From: Capsicum annuum
Lineage: Eukaryota > Streptophyta > Magnoliopsida > Solanales > Solanaceae
Length of the DNA stretch: 64,000 bases
Direction of reading: 5' to 3'
Assembly: GCF_002878395.1 (NCBI RefSeq)
Contig: NC_061119.1
Span: 47,510,284 to 47,574,283, forward strand
The notes under the pieces are model-generated. The model did not search any database. It saw only the letters and a list, made by a program, of their open reading frames with translations, and was not told the DNA's origin. Within the stretch, counting starts at the first letter, position 1. Each line of letters opens with the position of its first letter. Shown piece after piece: positions 34,255 through 45,869 of this stretch. The translations under genes and the position numbers were made by a program.

Positions 34255-36886
34255 TTATCACCCCCTTCTGACTGGTTAGACTTAGAAATCTAGGGAAATC
34301 AAAGATCATATACTGAACATGCATGATTGAAAACATGATTACATAACTAAGTCTGAGCATGGTACATGAACTGAACTAGTTTCCTGAATACATGCAATGA
34401 TATGAGAATAGTTATAAGGATAAGATTGAAACGAGAGAGTCAACTTATGATTAACCATTACTTCAAGCTAGATATTGTTTGTTGAAGAAAAGTTGTGAGG
34501 TTTATTACATGAAAATTTTGGGTATTAAAGCATCTCCCCCTTGGGATAGTTCGTCCCCTGAATGATTTTGACTTGGCTGAAATACTAAGGAAAGATTGAG
34601 ATAATTAATGAGAAACTTATGAACTGAATCATAACTGAACATCTGAATCAAAATCATGATGCATGAACTGAAATGAACTCACAATTTACATGGGTGCAAA
34701 CAAACTATCTCTTGGAATAACCATACTAATGAAACTTCAGCTAGTAAGACTAGATGGATAGATGGAGAACCATAGGAACTTGTCTGTCTGAATAATAGAC
34801 TGGATGGCAGGCTATACAAATTGAATTATACTGAAAGCATTCATGTAACTATATATTCCACTTCAAAACTACACAACACTTGAGGCTACTTAAAATTTTT
34901 ACTAACACATAAAGCATTCATTCACTTATAGACCTACGTGGCATTCAAGCCTATATTCATAACCACACATGAAATTCTAGGCAAACAACCATAAAAGTGT
35001 CTTTCTAATACTCTTTAAACCCCTATCAATAACAACTTCCCTGCACTACCCCAATAAAATACACATATAATTCTTAACTAACCATGACATATACAAAAAG
35101 CTTATCCTCAATCTTTATATAATTCTTAACTAACCATGACATATACAAAAAGCTTATCCTCAATCTTTCTTCAACCTTATAGTTTTATATAAAATAAGCA
35201 TATTATAATATTTCCTTAACATGAAACATTTACTCTCTCCTATCTAAACAATTACTCATCACCACTATAATTTTAGAAGATGAGGTAACTGAAAGGTTAG
35301 AACATGGGGACTTGAAACTTGAATCAATAAAACGTGGACACCTAACTGAGGCCTAAGGAATAGAGTATCCACGACATGGATTCAATACAGAGGTCAAAAC
35401 TGAGGATATACATGACATAATCTGAATTTTACTGGTCATAAGAGTTTAGCTTGAATACTGGAACTAGACATACTATAAATCATGAGTTGCATGACCTGAG
35501 TTTTGGAGTTCATAAATTTCATGGAATATGATTCGTACTGCTGAGCAAACTCGAACTCCTTATACTCGGCAATAGGGCATACATGATTCTATGGAAAGTG
35601 CGTGAATATGAGCCATGATCATAGGGCTGACTAGTAAGGCATGAGTAGGTGTCGTGATGACTTAAAAACTTTGCACTAAATAAGAATGGGTTGGACATCA
35701 TCCTCCCTTAATGTTGCTTTACAATACATTGGCATCACTACTAGAATCTGGCATCACTACTAGAATCTGAGAGCCTAACTTGGTTACTTGTTCTATCATC
35801 TCTCCTTTAGCTTAAATCTATCATTCTAAGCCTTTGAAATCCTTTTAAATAACTCAAAACTGAGCTGTCACCACTCTAGAGTCTGGGGTATGCCCATAAA
35901 TGATAAACTCACCTTGAAAGACTACACCTGAGAATGTAGGGCCCACTATCAGTACTTTCTTCTGATATATAATTCTTAGTTTTTTAGAGCCCCCACAATC
36001 ATCATATAACAACTTAAACACTGACTAACATAGAATTTTCATAAATAATACCATGCCATGAGTTCACACCATCTAGAGCCTCAACTCTTATTTCTATTAG
36101 CTCAATCTTCAAAGTTTCAAACTTAGATTCTAACACTTAATATGGATATCCCCAAACCTTCAATGAACCACACTAACTTCCATCATAGCCTACTAATATC
36201 ATATCTCCAAAATTATATTTCTCCTTAAACTATGATAATTACCATCACACCAACATACCTAACATCAACATATAATTTCGAATCAACATATATAAATTCT
36301 TACATACACTGCTTTAAGCCTGCTCAGTCTCTTTTCATACAACTAGCCCCATGGATACATAATCTACTAAATCTAGATAAACATAATCCCATTTTACTGC
36401 TACTTAACTTCTGGGTTCATGATTCTAACTCTAGGTCATATGCTATCAAGGGATTCTGATAAGGGATCTGAAATCACATCTGACTTTGGCTCAATGCATG
36501 ATTTTCATAAACATAATGGAAATATTTAGAACCTTATAACATAAGGTCATTGATGGGATCCTTTTAATCACGCATACAATCCCCTAATTGTCTGTGGGAA
36601 CTACTTGAGAAAGCTCTATCTGTAGGGATTTGAGCTTCGCTATTTGTGTTACCTCAAAAACAAGGCAGAGATAGAATGAATAGAGCAAGATAAGAATTTT
36701 TATAAATTTATTAAAGGACACTTCTACTATACAATTTGAGACATGAAAGAAGGGAAACTTTTCTTAAATACCCTATAGCCTCTCAAAGAAAAGTACAGAT
36801 ATTTCTATACTATTTTGCAAGACTCAACTAGATACGAATTTATAGACACCCCAGGAAACTTGAAATTTATACTCTGATACCAAGTT
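34255..36886 (-). mobile_element. Internal region of a non-autonomous gypsy element, no pol
   Basis: It is bounded by a polypurine tract (TTATCACCCCCTTCTG, 34,255-34,270) and a primer site (CTCTGATACCA, 36,872-36,882; TGGTATCAGAG in element sense). No gag or pol motif is readable, so this is a large coding-free derivative. A second purine tract in element sense (CATCTCCCCCTTGGG, 34,531) suggests a swapped or duplicated 3' end. A 52-bp unit is tandemly doubled at 35,065-35,168 and a 19-bp unit (GGCATCACTACTAGAATCT) at 35,731-35,768. Confidence 0.7.
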
Positions 36887-39800
36887 TGTCATGACCCAAA
36901 ACTACCCCCTAGTCGTATCACTGTGCTTAGAACCACAAGTGATCCCAAGCAAACCCATGAATTGGCATACTGGTAAGCAACTAAATTATAATATGATAAA
37001 TAACTGGTTCTGCTATGTGAAAATATAATCTTGATAAAATCTAAGACAAATTATATTACTTATACAATTTACAACTTGATAAAAACTGAGGAGAAAACTA
37101 AAATTATATGACTGACTGTGCCTGACTTCTATAAAATTTCTACTATACTGAATATATATAGCGAGGATATGACCCCAGCAACCACTAATCAATACATATG
37201 AGTAACAAAGTAAAGTACAAGAACAACATCTGACTAAATTCTATGGAAAAGAACTCATCACCTGCTGACTGGAAACTGAAACTATCTGATTATGATGCAT
37301 AGACTATAACTGGTACCTACATTATGAGACAATGTTGCACATAGACATATTTATAGATCAGTACTTTTGGAATGTACTTAGTAACTAGGGGTGAATGTAA
37401 TACGTAAAATTGATTTCAGACGTAATCTTAAAACATGCATGCTAAGTATAAGTAGACTAACCAGGAGGCTTAACTAAACTGAAAGCTTAAATATCTTAAA
37501 ACATGAGTAAAAAACATAGTCTGATAAGATGGTGAATCACTAAACTTAGTTTCATAAAGCATTACTTTTGTAGGATAGGTAGAACTAAAGTTGGGATATG
37601 GTAAAACATGGATACATGAACATTCAAAACCAAAAATACTTGTACTGACCTGATCTATTTTCTTGAATAACTGATGCCTAGTTGACGAAATAATTAAAAT
37701 CTAAGGAGTAGAATAACTAGCACCTATATACTAAGTAACTAATATAAGAATACAAACTAGTGATATCCGAACACTAAATAACTGATGACCAAATATTAAT
37801 TATGTAATACTGAACTGAGCTTATTCTAAATAGCTAGACTAAAACTGTGGGGTACTGTGCCTATAAGATAAGGACTAACTGAACAACTTAGATAATTGAG
37901 CATAAATGTATGAAAATTGTAGAATCTGAGAATGCAAGATGAAGCATAAGAATATTTCTTAAATAATCTATAAACTAAAATGTTGAAATATGATAACCAA
38001 ATAACTAAGATTTTGTATGCTATGATCAAGCAAACCTCAACAGAGAATAAATTGAATACTATACTAAGACTGTGGGAGTTATCATCTAACTGACATGCCC
38101 CAACCTGAGCTAACTGGGGTCCAACCTATAACCCCAGTTAGGAGGGTGTCATTATCATGCCACGGGTACTAATACTAGTTGTGTGGATCTACTTATCTAA
38201 TGTGACAAAGCACCAGGGTGTCAAGCCTAAACTGACGGGTGACCCATGAGAGGAAGTCAAGCCAAAACTAATGGGTAACTCCTCAAATCCTATGCTGACT
38301 ATGTTGTTTTTGAATATAGGAATTTCTAATAATGACTCTACTAGACTAACAAATAAGACGTTATCTCTGTATATATTCGGTGCTAAATCCTACTCCTAAC
38401 TGAACTGACTCGAAATACTGAATTGATCTAAGTTTAATTGATTATGATTAATGGCTGAACTGATAATGCTCATAACATATCTTAAAGATATACTAAAGAT
38501 ACTTATACCAATAAATAGCTATGTTTTTGGGTATTCATAAGCCCCATGACACAATAGAAATAACAATAGACCCATAATACAACTTTGAGGACATCATAAG
38601 TAGTTATTGTACAAAACTCATTCATCTAGGCATTTTATCAAACATATAGGGGTCATGAGTTAAAGCAAACAAAAAGTTAAAACATGTGATAATAGCAAAA
38701 TTACAATATTAAAATCATGGATTAAGGAGTTGAAATGCGTATAATCATTATCCAAATATGTCAAGGGTGAATTCTAATGAAAAGACTTGGGAATCATGAT
38801 TTTGAACATGTGAATGTCTTAAACATGGGAGCATAGCATTATTCCATGACTAAAATCATTAATTGAGGGATTTACTTGAAATTCGCTTGAAATATGACAT
38901 GGGTGTTTCATCAAAACATGTAAAGATCATTGCTTAAATATAAGAATGTCTTAATCATGATGGAACAATAGAGATATATGGAAAAATTCATAACTTGGGG
39001 ATTCATCTTGAAATTAATTGAATATGATATGGGTGTTTTAATACTCAAACATGGTAGGACTCATTCTACTTGAAACCATAACTCGTAATTGAAATCAACA
39101 AGTGATTCATGGAGATAATGCAACTTGAAATAGGATAAATTCATAACTTTAAATTTAAAAAAGATTCTTAAGCTTCATGGGTGAAAGGTGACCCATGGAT
39201 GAACTCCCACATACCTTAATTAGATTAATTCTTGAAGAAATCTTGTAATTGAAGCTTTGATCCTTGAAGAAAAACTTGAATTTTTATCTTGGGTACTTGA
39301 ATTCTTTGAGAGAAAGTTGAATCTTTCATTCTTGGGAAGGTGAGGGTTTTTACGTGAGTTTCTATGAGGAAGAGGGGCAAATAATGCCCCTTTTTGTGTT
39401 ATAAATACTATTTGTACGGCTGGGATTGAAGGGAAAGTACTAAACTACCCGTTGGCCTTCTTTTCCCATGGAAATCACCATCGTGGTGCAAACCCTAGTT
39501 GGGTAAGAAGCCCTTAAGATGCAAACCCTAGTCATCTTGAATAGACATTGTAGGGTGGGGCTATCGTGACCCCTTACTACCTCTCACAAAAATAGCCATA
39601 ACTTTTCACTCGAGTGTCTAATTAAAGGGAAATTGATATTGTTGGAAAGATAACTCAATTATCAACAATTTGGTGGATCTTGAGCTTAAAATTTATACGT
39701 ATATAAAAATCTATGTACTTTCAGATTTGATCCTTGTTGAATCGAATACCAAACATTGGACGAATCAAAGGCTCTTAGCTCAACTTTGTTCTATGTGATT

Positions 39801-39945
39801 CCTATGAACATTTTTCACTTTGAAAGACCCATACATACTAGGATGATGATCATGACACATAAATTCAAAATTAAATCTTGGGATTATAGATTACATACGT
39901 AAGAACGATAGTTCAAATTTTAACTCGAAAATGCATGGTGTTACA
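36887..39945 (-). repeat. 5' LTR (minus sense), full length
   Basis: Length 3,059 bp, from TGTCATGACCC to GCATGGTGTTACA on the plus strand. It holds a weak 3'-end hairpin (37,317-37,337), a CTAAACTGACGGGTGACC-type block (38,220), a leader hairpin (39,176), repeated CAAACCCTAGT words (39,490-39,535) and the 60-bp upstream module (39,596-39,672). Confidence 0.8.
39176..39197 (-). other. Leader hairpin, full-length LTR copy
   Basis: CATGGGT/ACCCATG, a perfect 7-bp stem; loop CACCTTTC in element sense. It starts 20 nt after AAGGTATGTG (plus 39,217 downwards). The truncated sister copy (33,484-33,507) has mismatches in the stem, as expected of a decayed copy. Confidence 0.65.
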
Positions 39946-39949
39946 GAAT

Positions 39950-41188
39950 GGATCAGATGTTTTTGTGAATTGGGGATTTAATTCTGAACATACTTTCCAT
40001 ATTAGTGATAGAGTACTGAAAAAAATGATTGAGACAACGCTTTTGTGTGTGAGTTTATAGACCTAAAATTAATTAATCATAAGAGAATACACACACCGAC
40101 CGACATAATTGATATTAACTACATGAAGGCATGATATGCAAAAGAGAGGGAAATTGCCATTATTAGCGGTGGTCCAGCTAATGGATATCAAAAAATGTCA
40201 CGATATCTTTATCTTCTAAGCAAAGTATATCATGACTCCCACATTAGGATGCATAAGTCAACGGATAATGAGTTTAAATACTTGTTTAGTGCCTTAAATC
40301 CTATGATAAGAGGTTTCCAGTTTTGAATGCCTGTTGTAGTTGTTGATGGTTCCCATTTAAGTGGACCAAGCAAAGCAACCTTTCTATTGGAAAGAACACT
40401 TGATGGTGCAGGTATTATTCTTCCTTTTTTATCCCCATCAACATATGTATATATCTATGTATTGTAACTTCTTATACATTAAACTATTATGTATATGAAT
40501 TTCTATAAATTCTTAATTAAAATATATATGTTATACATTCAAATAATTTTTTGGGTTATTATTGATTTTTTTTATTAGGTTGTATTCTGCCATTAGCTTA
40601 TGGGGTTGTGGATTCTGAGAATTATAGTTCGTGGACTTAGTTTTTCCATCAGTTTTGGGAAGCATTTAGTGAATGGGAAACATGTGTATTGTATCAAATC
40701 AAAATGAGAGTATCATAAAGGGTTTGAGCATTGTGTATCCTAATTTCCCGTATCTAGCATGTATTTGGTATTTATGAAAAAATGTTTGCACTCATTTTAG
40801 GAAAAGAAAAGAAACACTTAGTGACCTATATTATCCTATGGATAAAGCTTATAGAAATAAAGATTTTGATTATATTATGACAAAAGTTTCTAAGATTCAT
40901 CATAGGGTTAAGTAATACATGGAAAAAGCTGGATATGAAAAATAGTCTCGAAGTCACTCACCTTTTAATAGAGGTAGGATGATGACCTCTAATATAGTCG
41001 AATGTATTAATGGTTTGTTTCTAGAGGTGAGAGAACTTCCCATTTTTAGATTTTTTAAAGAAGTTAGAATTTTATTTGTGGCATGGAATTGTAAGAACTG
41101 TGAAATTACATGTGATACCAAGACAACATTAGGGAGAAGATTTGAAGACAATCTGACTCTTAATAGCGCGAAGGCTTTATGGATGATG
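39950..41188 (+). pseudogene. MULE transposase, catalytic exons, broken
   Basis: Plus-strand frames give SDVFVNWGFNSEHTFHISDR, VLKKMIETT, GGPANGYQKMSRYLYLLSKV, PVVVVDGSHLSGPSKATFLL, then a GT-AG intron (40,412-40,578, 167 nt, T-rich before TATTAG), CILPLAYGVVDSENYSSWT, NRGRMMTSNIVECINGLFLE and ARSL-like VRELPIFRFFKEVRILF. The order matches the MULE transposase core; VVDGSHL (D at 40,345) carries the first DDE aspartate. TGA at 40,324, a TAG in the SSWT region and frameshifts near 40,700 inactivate it. A donor ATG|GTACGTG at 41,188 starts the intron that holds the nested chromoviruses. Confidence 0.85.
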
Positions 41189-41633
41189 GTACGTGTTTGA
41201 GTATTTATGTAACGCCCTAAGTTTGTACCTCCGGACGCTACATGGTTCTTACGATCCCAAAGGACTACAAGCTAACCTATGACTGATATCTACTATGAGT
41301 ATAGAATAACAATACTGTAATAAATGCAGAAGAAAGGCTGAAATACCATAAGATTCAAAATATGAATACTAATAAAGAATAACAAATGTAATAATATCTG
41401 ATAAAATATCTGAAATACTGTCTGAAAGTCTAGTCTGAAAAGCCTCTAAATGAACTATTTGAAAGTAGAGTTAATGGGATAAGTCCCCAACTAACTCCAA
41501 CTACTAAAATACTGAAGCTACTGAAAAACATATCCTCGATAGATGAGGACTCACTACTATGTCTGATACTGCTGTCTAAATTTGAGTCTGTCTATGAGCG
41601 GTCGAGAACTTGAGCATCCAAACCTATGATATG

Positions 41634-41654
41634 AGATATCATAGCGCAAAGAAA
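41634..41654 (-). other. Hairpin near the LTR 3' end
   Basis: CTATGATAT, loop GAG, ATATCATAG: a perfect 9-bp stem. It differs from the LTR A hairpin (CTATGGTGT/ACACCATAG) on both arms, so pairing is kept. The 5' LTR copy at 61,605-61,625 has two mismatches. Confidence 0.7.
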
Positions 41655-42903
41655 GAGTATGTATCAGTATATGGAATATACTGGTATCTAGATGAGGTAA
41701 GCCTGAATACAAGGGTTCATATGTATGAACAACAACTGTTTGAATGATATGATATGAAGTAATTAAAACTACTATAAATACTGAGTATGTAATACTATGC
41801 ATAAATGTGTATACTATTTCTAAGCTTTTTTTAAGATGAGTACTGAGTTCTGATAACTGAATAACTGATATCTGAGATTTCTAATAGTTGATTTATTGAT
41901 ACTATGTGACTGTGTATGACAGTACAAATTTTGTAGGGCTGAACTGAGCCCTATTCTGAGACTAAAACTAAAACTATGGGAAGTAATCATCTAATCGACA
42001 TGCCCTAATTAAGATAAGATAAGGTGACTGATTTGGGGTCCAATCTTTAAGCCCAATTGGAAGGGTGTCAGTTTCGTGCCACGGGTAAAGGCAAGCTGAG
42101 AGTCACCCTCATCTGGCAGGTACTCTAACGAGAATGGTGGAACCCTCAACTGGCAGGTTAATATAACTCATCAACCCTCAACTGACACTTTAATGTCTCA
42201 ACCTACACTAGCTACGTAGTTCTGGAATGCACTGATTGCTTCTAAGGATCATACCCTCTCTCGGTGTTGAATCCTACTCCCAACTAAATAAACACTGAAC
42301 TAATTATATTGAACTAGACTAGACTGATACTTAGTTTTCCTAAGTTCTGTAACTGACTGAGTTATGTAATTGACTGAATCCTACTGATCGTGACATGATT
42401 GATACTATTTTGTAACTAACAATGGCTCTAGGTAAATAGTTAGATTGTCGGGTATTAAATACCCCCAGTAATCGATAGCATGAAAAAAGATAAAGCATAG
42501 CATAATCTTGAAAGACATAACAATGTATACTTGTCCATAATTCATTTATAGAGGCATTATATCAAACACTGATAGTGCATAAGCTTAAACATATACTACC
42601 ATGTCATAATTTCATCATTTAATTCACATGGACATTCTATCAAACACTTAGGGAGCACAAATTAATGCACATAATCATGGATAACATCTAAACATTACAA
42701 CTACAATGCCCAGACTTGCAAATTCATTGGTTTTGGCATACAATTCATATAATTTGTCAAAAATACTATTCTAATTTCATGAATCTTATAATAATCATGG
42801 ATTGAAAACCTAAGTAACATCATAGACATATATACAATCAATTTCCAACAAAGGAATTCACAACTCTATAAACTTGTAGTTTTTAAAAAGGATTCTTGGA
42901 CTT

Positions 42904-42946
42904 TATGGGTGAAAGGTACCCATAGAAGAACACCAAACATACCTTG
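42904..42946 (-). other. Splice-donor-like site plus leader hairpin
   Basis: In element sense AAGGTATGT (plus 42,946-42,938) is followed by TATGGGT, loop ACCTTTC, ACCCATA (plus 42,924-42,904), a perfect 7-bp stem. The 5' LTR copy near 62,924-62,944 has one mismatch. Confidence 0.65.
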
Positions 42947-43648
42947 GAATGTAAATTCTTGGAGTTATTGGTGATTATTTTGATCTTAATTCTTGATATC
43001 TTGAGATTTAGGGTTTCCTAATTGAGGGAGAATGATTTAATTTGGGGGAAATTGAGTGAATAATTGTATATCTAGTGTTATTAGGGGTAATTTATGTGTT
43101 AAAGGATGACTTGGGTCATAGCAAATACCCAATTACCCCTGGGAATGATTTAAAAATTGTTACTGGAAAAACCGAATTTGGAAAACTGGCATGGCGTGGT
43201 GCTATCGCATCATGTCACTGGAATTCGACAACTGTGAACTGGAGGCTTGGCATGACATGGTACAATTGCGTTGCTTCACTACATGGGAATTTACCCCTTG
43301 GCACAATGTGTCAGGATCGCGGAGCAACACTGGATTTTGAAAATTAGGAAATTAGCTAGTGGCACAACCCGGTGGTATCATGTTGGCTCATTGGAAAATA
43401 ACAATTATCATTTAGACAGCCTCAGTGATGCGCTGAAGTACCAGGTGGTACACTGTCACACTAAAATGGCTCTAACTCTTTGCCCGGGTATCAGATTTGA
43501 GTGAATTTTATATCGTTGGAAAGCTGATTGAATTTCCTACGTAATGGCAAGCTCTACACTGAAAAATACATAGTATTTTAAAATTTTTTATATGAGATTA
43601 CTCTTGAACTTAGAACTAAATTAAGCTTGAGAAATATGAGGTACTACA

Positions 43649-43664
43649 ATATCTCCCCCTTGGG
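43649..43664 (-). other. Polypurine tract
   Basis: ATATCTCCCCCTTGGG, CCCAAGGGGGAGATAT in element sense, directly before the 3' LTR. Confidence 0.9.
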
Positions 43665-43934
43665 AACATTCATCCTCAAATGTCTGATTAAGCTGAGGAA
43701 CACTGATCGACTAAGCTTACAAACATAATATGCATATCTGGTGCATGGAATACACGACTGAAGCTACTGATAAGTTGAATTTTTATACTGAACATGCATA
43801 TCTGATGCATGAGTACATGTCTGAGCTGATTTATGAATGCATGACTAAATATGCACCGGGGACTAATACAAAGATTATAACTATAACTGAACATAGCACT
43901 GAGTAAAGCTAAGGAAGACTGTTACCTTAAGCTG

Positions 43935-45860
43935 AATATAAGTTTTCAAAGAAGAGGTGAGGATACTTGGTCTACATATCTGCTTCTGCTTCCTAAGTAG
44001 CTCCCTCAATGGACTGATTCCGCCAAAGAACTTAGACTAAGGGAACTTCTCTGTTCCTCAGTCTGCGAATGTAAAAATAAAGGATTTGGACTAGAACCTC
44101 TTCAAAAGAAAGATCATTCTAAATGTTTATGTACTGAATCTAGATATGAAGGCAACTAAAGCTCATAAGCTACCTTTCCAAAATGACTGAGAATTCTTTA
44201 AGGATCGATATATTGGGGACTGAGAATTCCCTTCTTGCCGAACCTCTTTACTCCCTTCATGGGAGAGATTTTCAAGAACACAAAATCATCGATCTCAAAC
44301 TCAAGATTCTTTCTCCTTCCAAATTTATATGATTTCTTTCGGCTTTGGGCTTCCCTAACCCTTTCTCTGATCAACTGAAACTTCTCTAAGGCATCAAACG
44401 CTAAGTTAGGCCCTACTACTACTGCCTCACCTACCTAGAATCAAACAATAAGAGATCTACATATCATACCATAGAGAGCCTCAAACGGAGCCATTTGAAT
44501 ATTGGAATGATAGCTGTTATTATATGCAAATTTGATCAAAGGCAAGTGGTCATCCCAACTACCCTTAAAATCGACAACGTATGCTCTCAGTATATTTTCT
44601 AGAGTCTAACTGGTCCTTTTTAATTGACCATTTGTCTAAGAGTGAAAGGCTAGACTGAGGTAGTCTTGGGTACCAAGACCCTTTTGGAATGCTTTACAAA
44701 AGTGAAAGGTAAACTGGGAATCCCTATCTAAGATAATAGATACTGGAACTCCGTGTAACCTAACCAACTACCTGATATAGAGTTTGGTGTAGTCCTTGGC
44801 TAAATAGGAGGTATGAACTAGTAAGAAATAAGCTGATTTGGTTATCCTGTCTATGATAACCCATCACAAAGTCCATGTTCACTTCTTCCCGTTTCCATGT
44901 GGGAATAGTTAACTCCTACATGGATCCACTAGATTTCTGGTGCTCAATCTTAACTTGCTAACATGTAGAGCACTTAGCTATAAATTTTACAATATCTCTC
45001 TTCATCTAACTCCACTAATATATTTCTCACAAGTTGTGGTACATCTTCGTGGCCTCTGGATGAATTGAGTAACACGTGTCATCCGCTTCTGCCAGAATTC
45101 GTTGCCTCAAGTCATCTACACCTGGCAAACATCACCAACCCTGGCAACATAATACACCATCTCCCCCTTGGGAGAAAATCTCTAATTTCTAATATCTGAC
45201 TGAATCTTTTAACTTAACTAGACTAGGATCTCTATCCCATTTCTCCTTCACCTCAAAAACTAGAGATGATTCTTAACTATTCTGAACCTACATACTACCT
45301 TCTGCTGAATCGACTAAGAGAACACCTAGTCGGGCAACCAGATGAATTTCCTGGACTAACTTCTTCTTATCATTCTCAATGTGAGCAGCACTACCCATAG
45401 ACAGTCTAATGAGAGAATCAGCCACTACATTGGCCTTGCCTGGATGATATTGAACACTCATGTCATAATCCTTCAATAATTCTAACCACCTTCTCTGACA
45501 TAAATTCAAATCTTTCTAAGAGAATACATATTGTAAGATTTTGTTTTCTGTGAACACATCTACATGCAATTCATACAAATAATACCTCTAAATATTTAAG
45601 GCAAACACTATAGCTGCTAACTCAAGATCATGAGTTGAGTAATTCTTCTCATGGGGCTTATGCTGTCTAAAATAATAGGCTATGAACTTACCTCTCTAGA
45701 TAGTAACACAACCCAAACCTACTTTGGATGCATCACAGTACATAACAAACCTATCTGAACCATCTGGTAGAGTCAAAATTAGGCTGAGGTGAGTCAAGTC
45801 TTAAAATCCTGAAAACTCTCCTCACAAGAATTTGACCACTAAAACTAAACTTTATTTTGA
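43935..45860 (-). pseudogene. RNase H, integrase and chromodomain of the minus-strand chromovirus
   Basis: From right to left (element sense): YCDASKVGLGC and [13 protein letters not shown] of RNase H with D and E kept, but TENKILQY where TDHK is expected (D to E); ELLKDYDMSVQYHPGKANVV then ADSLIRLSMGSAAH with the last Asp kept. Integrase follows with RLHGVPVSIILDRDSQFTFH (second DDE Asp kept), FCKAFQKGLGTQDYLSLAF, then NGQLKRTS, where the catalytic Glu of GQAER reads Lys. [20 protein letters not shown] then FEALYG matches the expected C-terminal half. The chromodomain reads LSFEEVLVQIL, YIRRLRNREVPLV, LWRNQSIEGAT, KYPHLF at about 44,110-43,940. Many stops; inactive. Confidence 0.85.
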
Positions 45861-45869
45861 ATCAATATG

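Larger units (their letters stand above)
41208..43648 (-). repeat. 3' LTR of the minus-strand chromovirus
   Basis: Length 2,441 bp, TGTAACGCCC to GAGGTACTACA. Contains a 9-bp hairpin (41,634), repeated words around CCCTCAACTGGCAGGTTAA (42,110-42,200), a leader hairpin (42,904), CG-bearing near-repeats (43,190-43,450) and the 60-bp upstream module (43,470-43,535). The frames of up to 90 codons here are not genes. Confidence 0.85.

Noticed and set aside
43075..43504. Overlapping 90- and 77-codon frames and their counterparts at 63,201-63,552
   Set aside because: They lie in the CG-bearing repeats of the two LTRs of one element and are broken at different places in the two copies, so they are not selected as protein.
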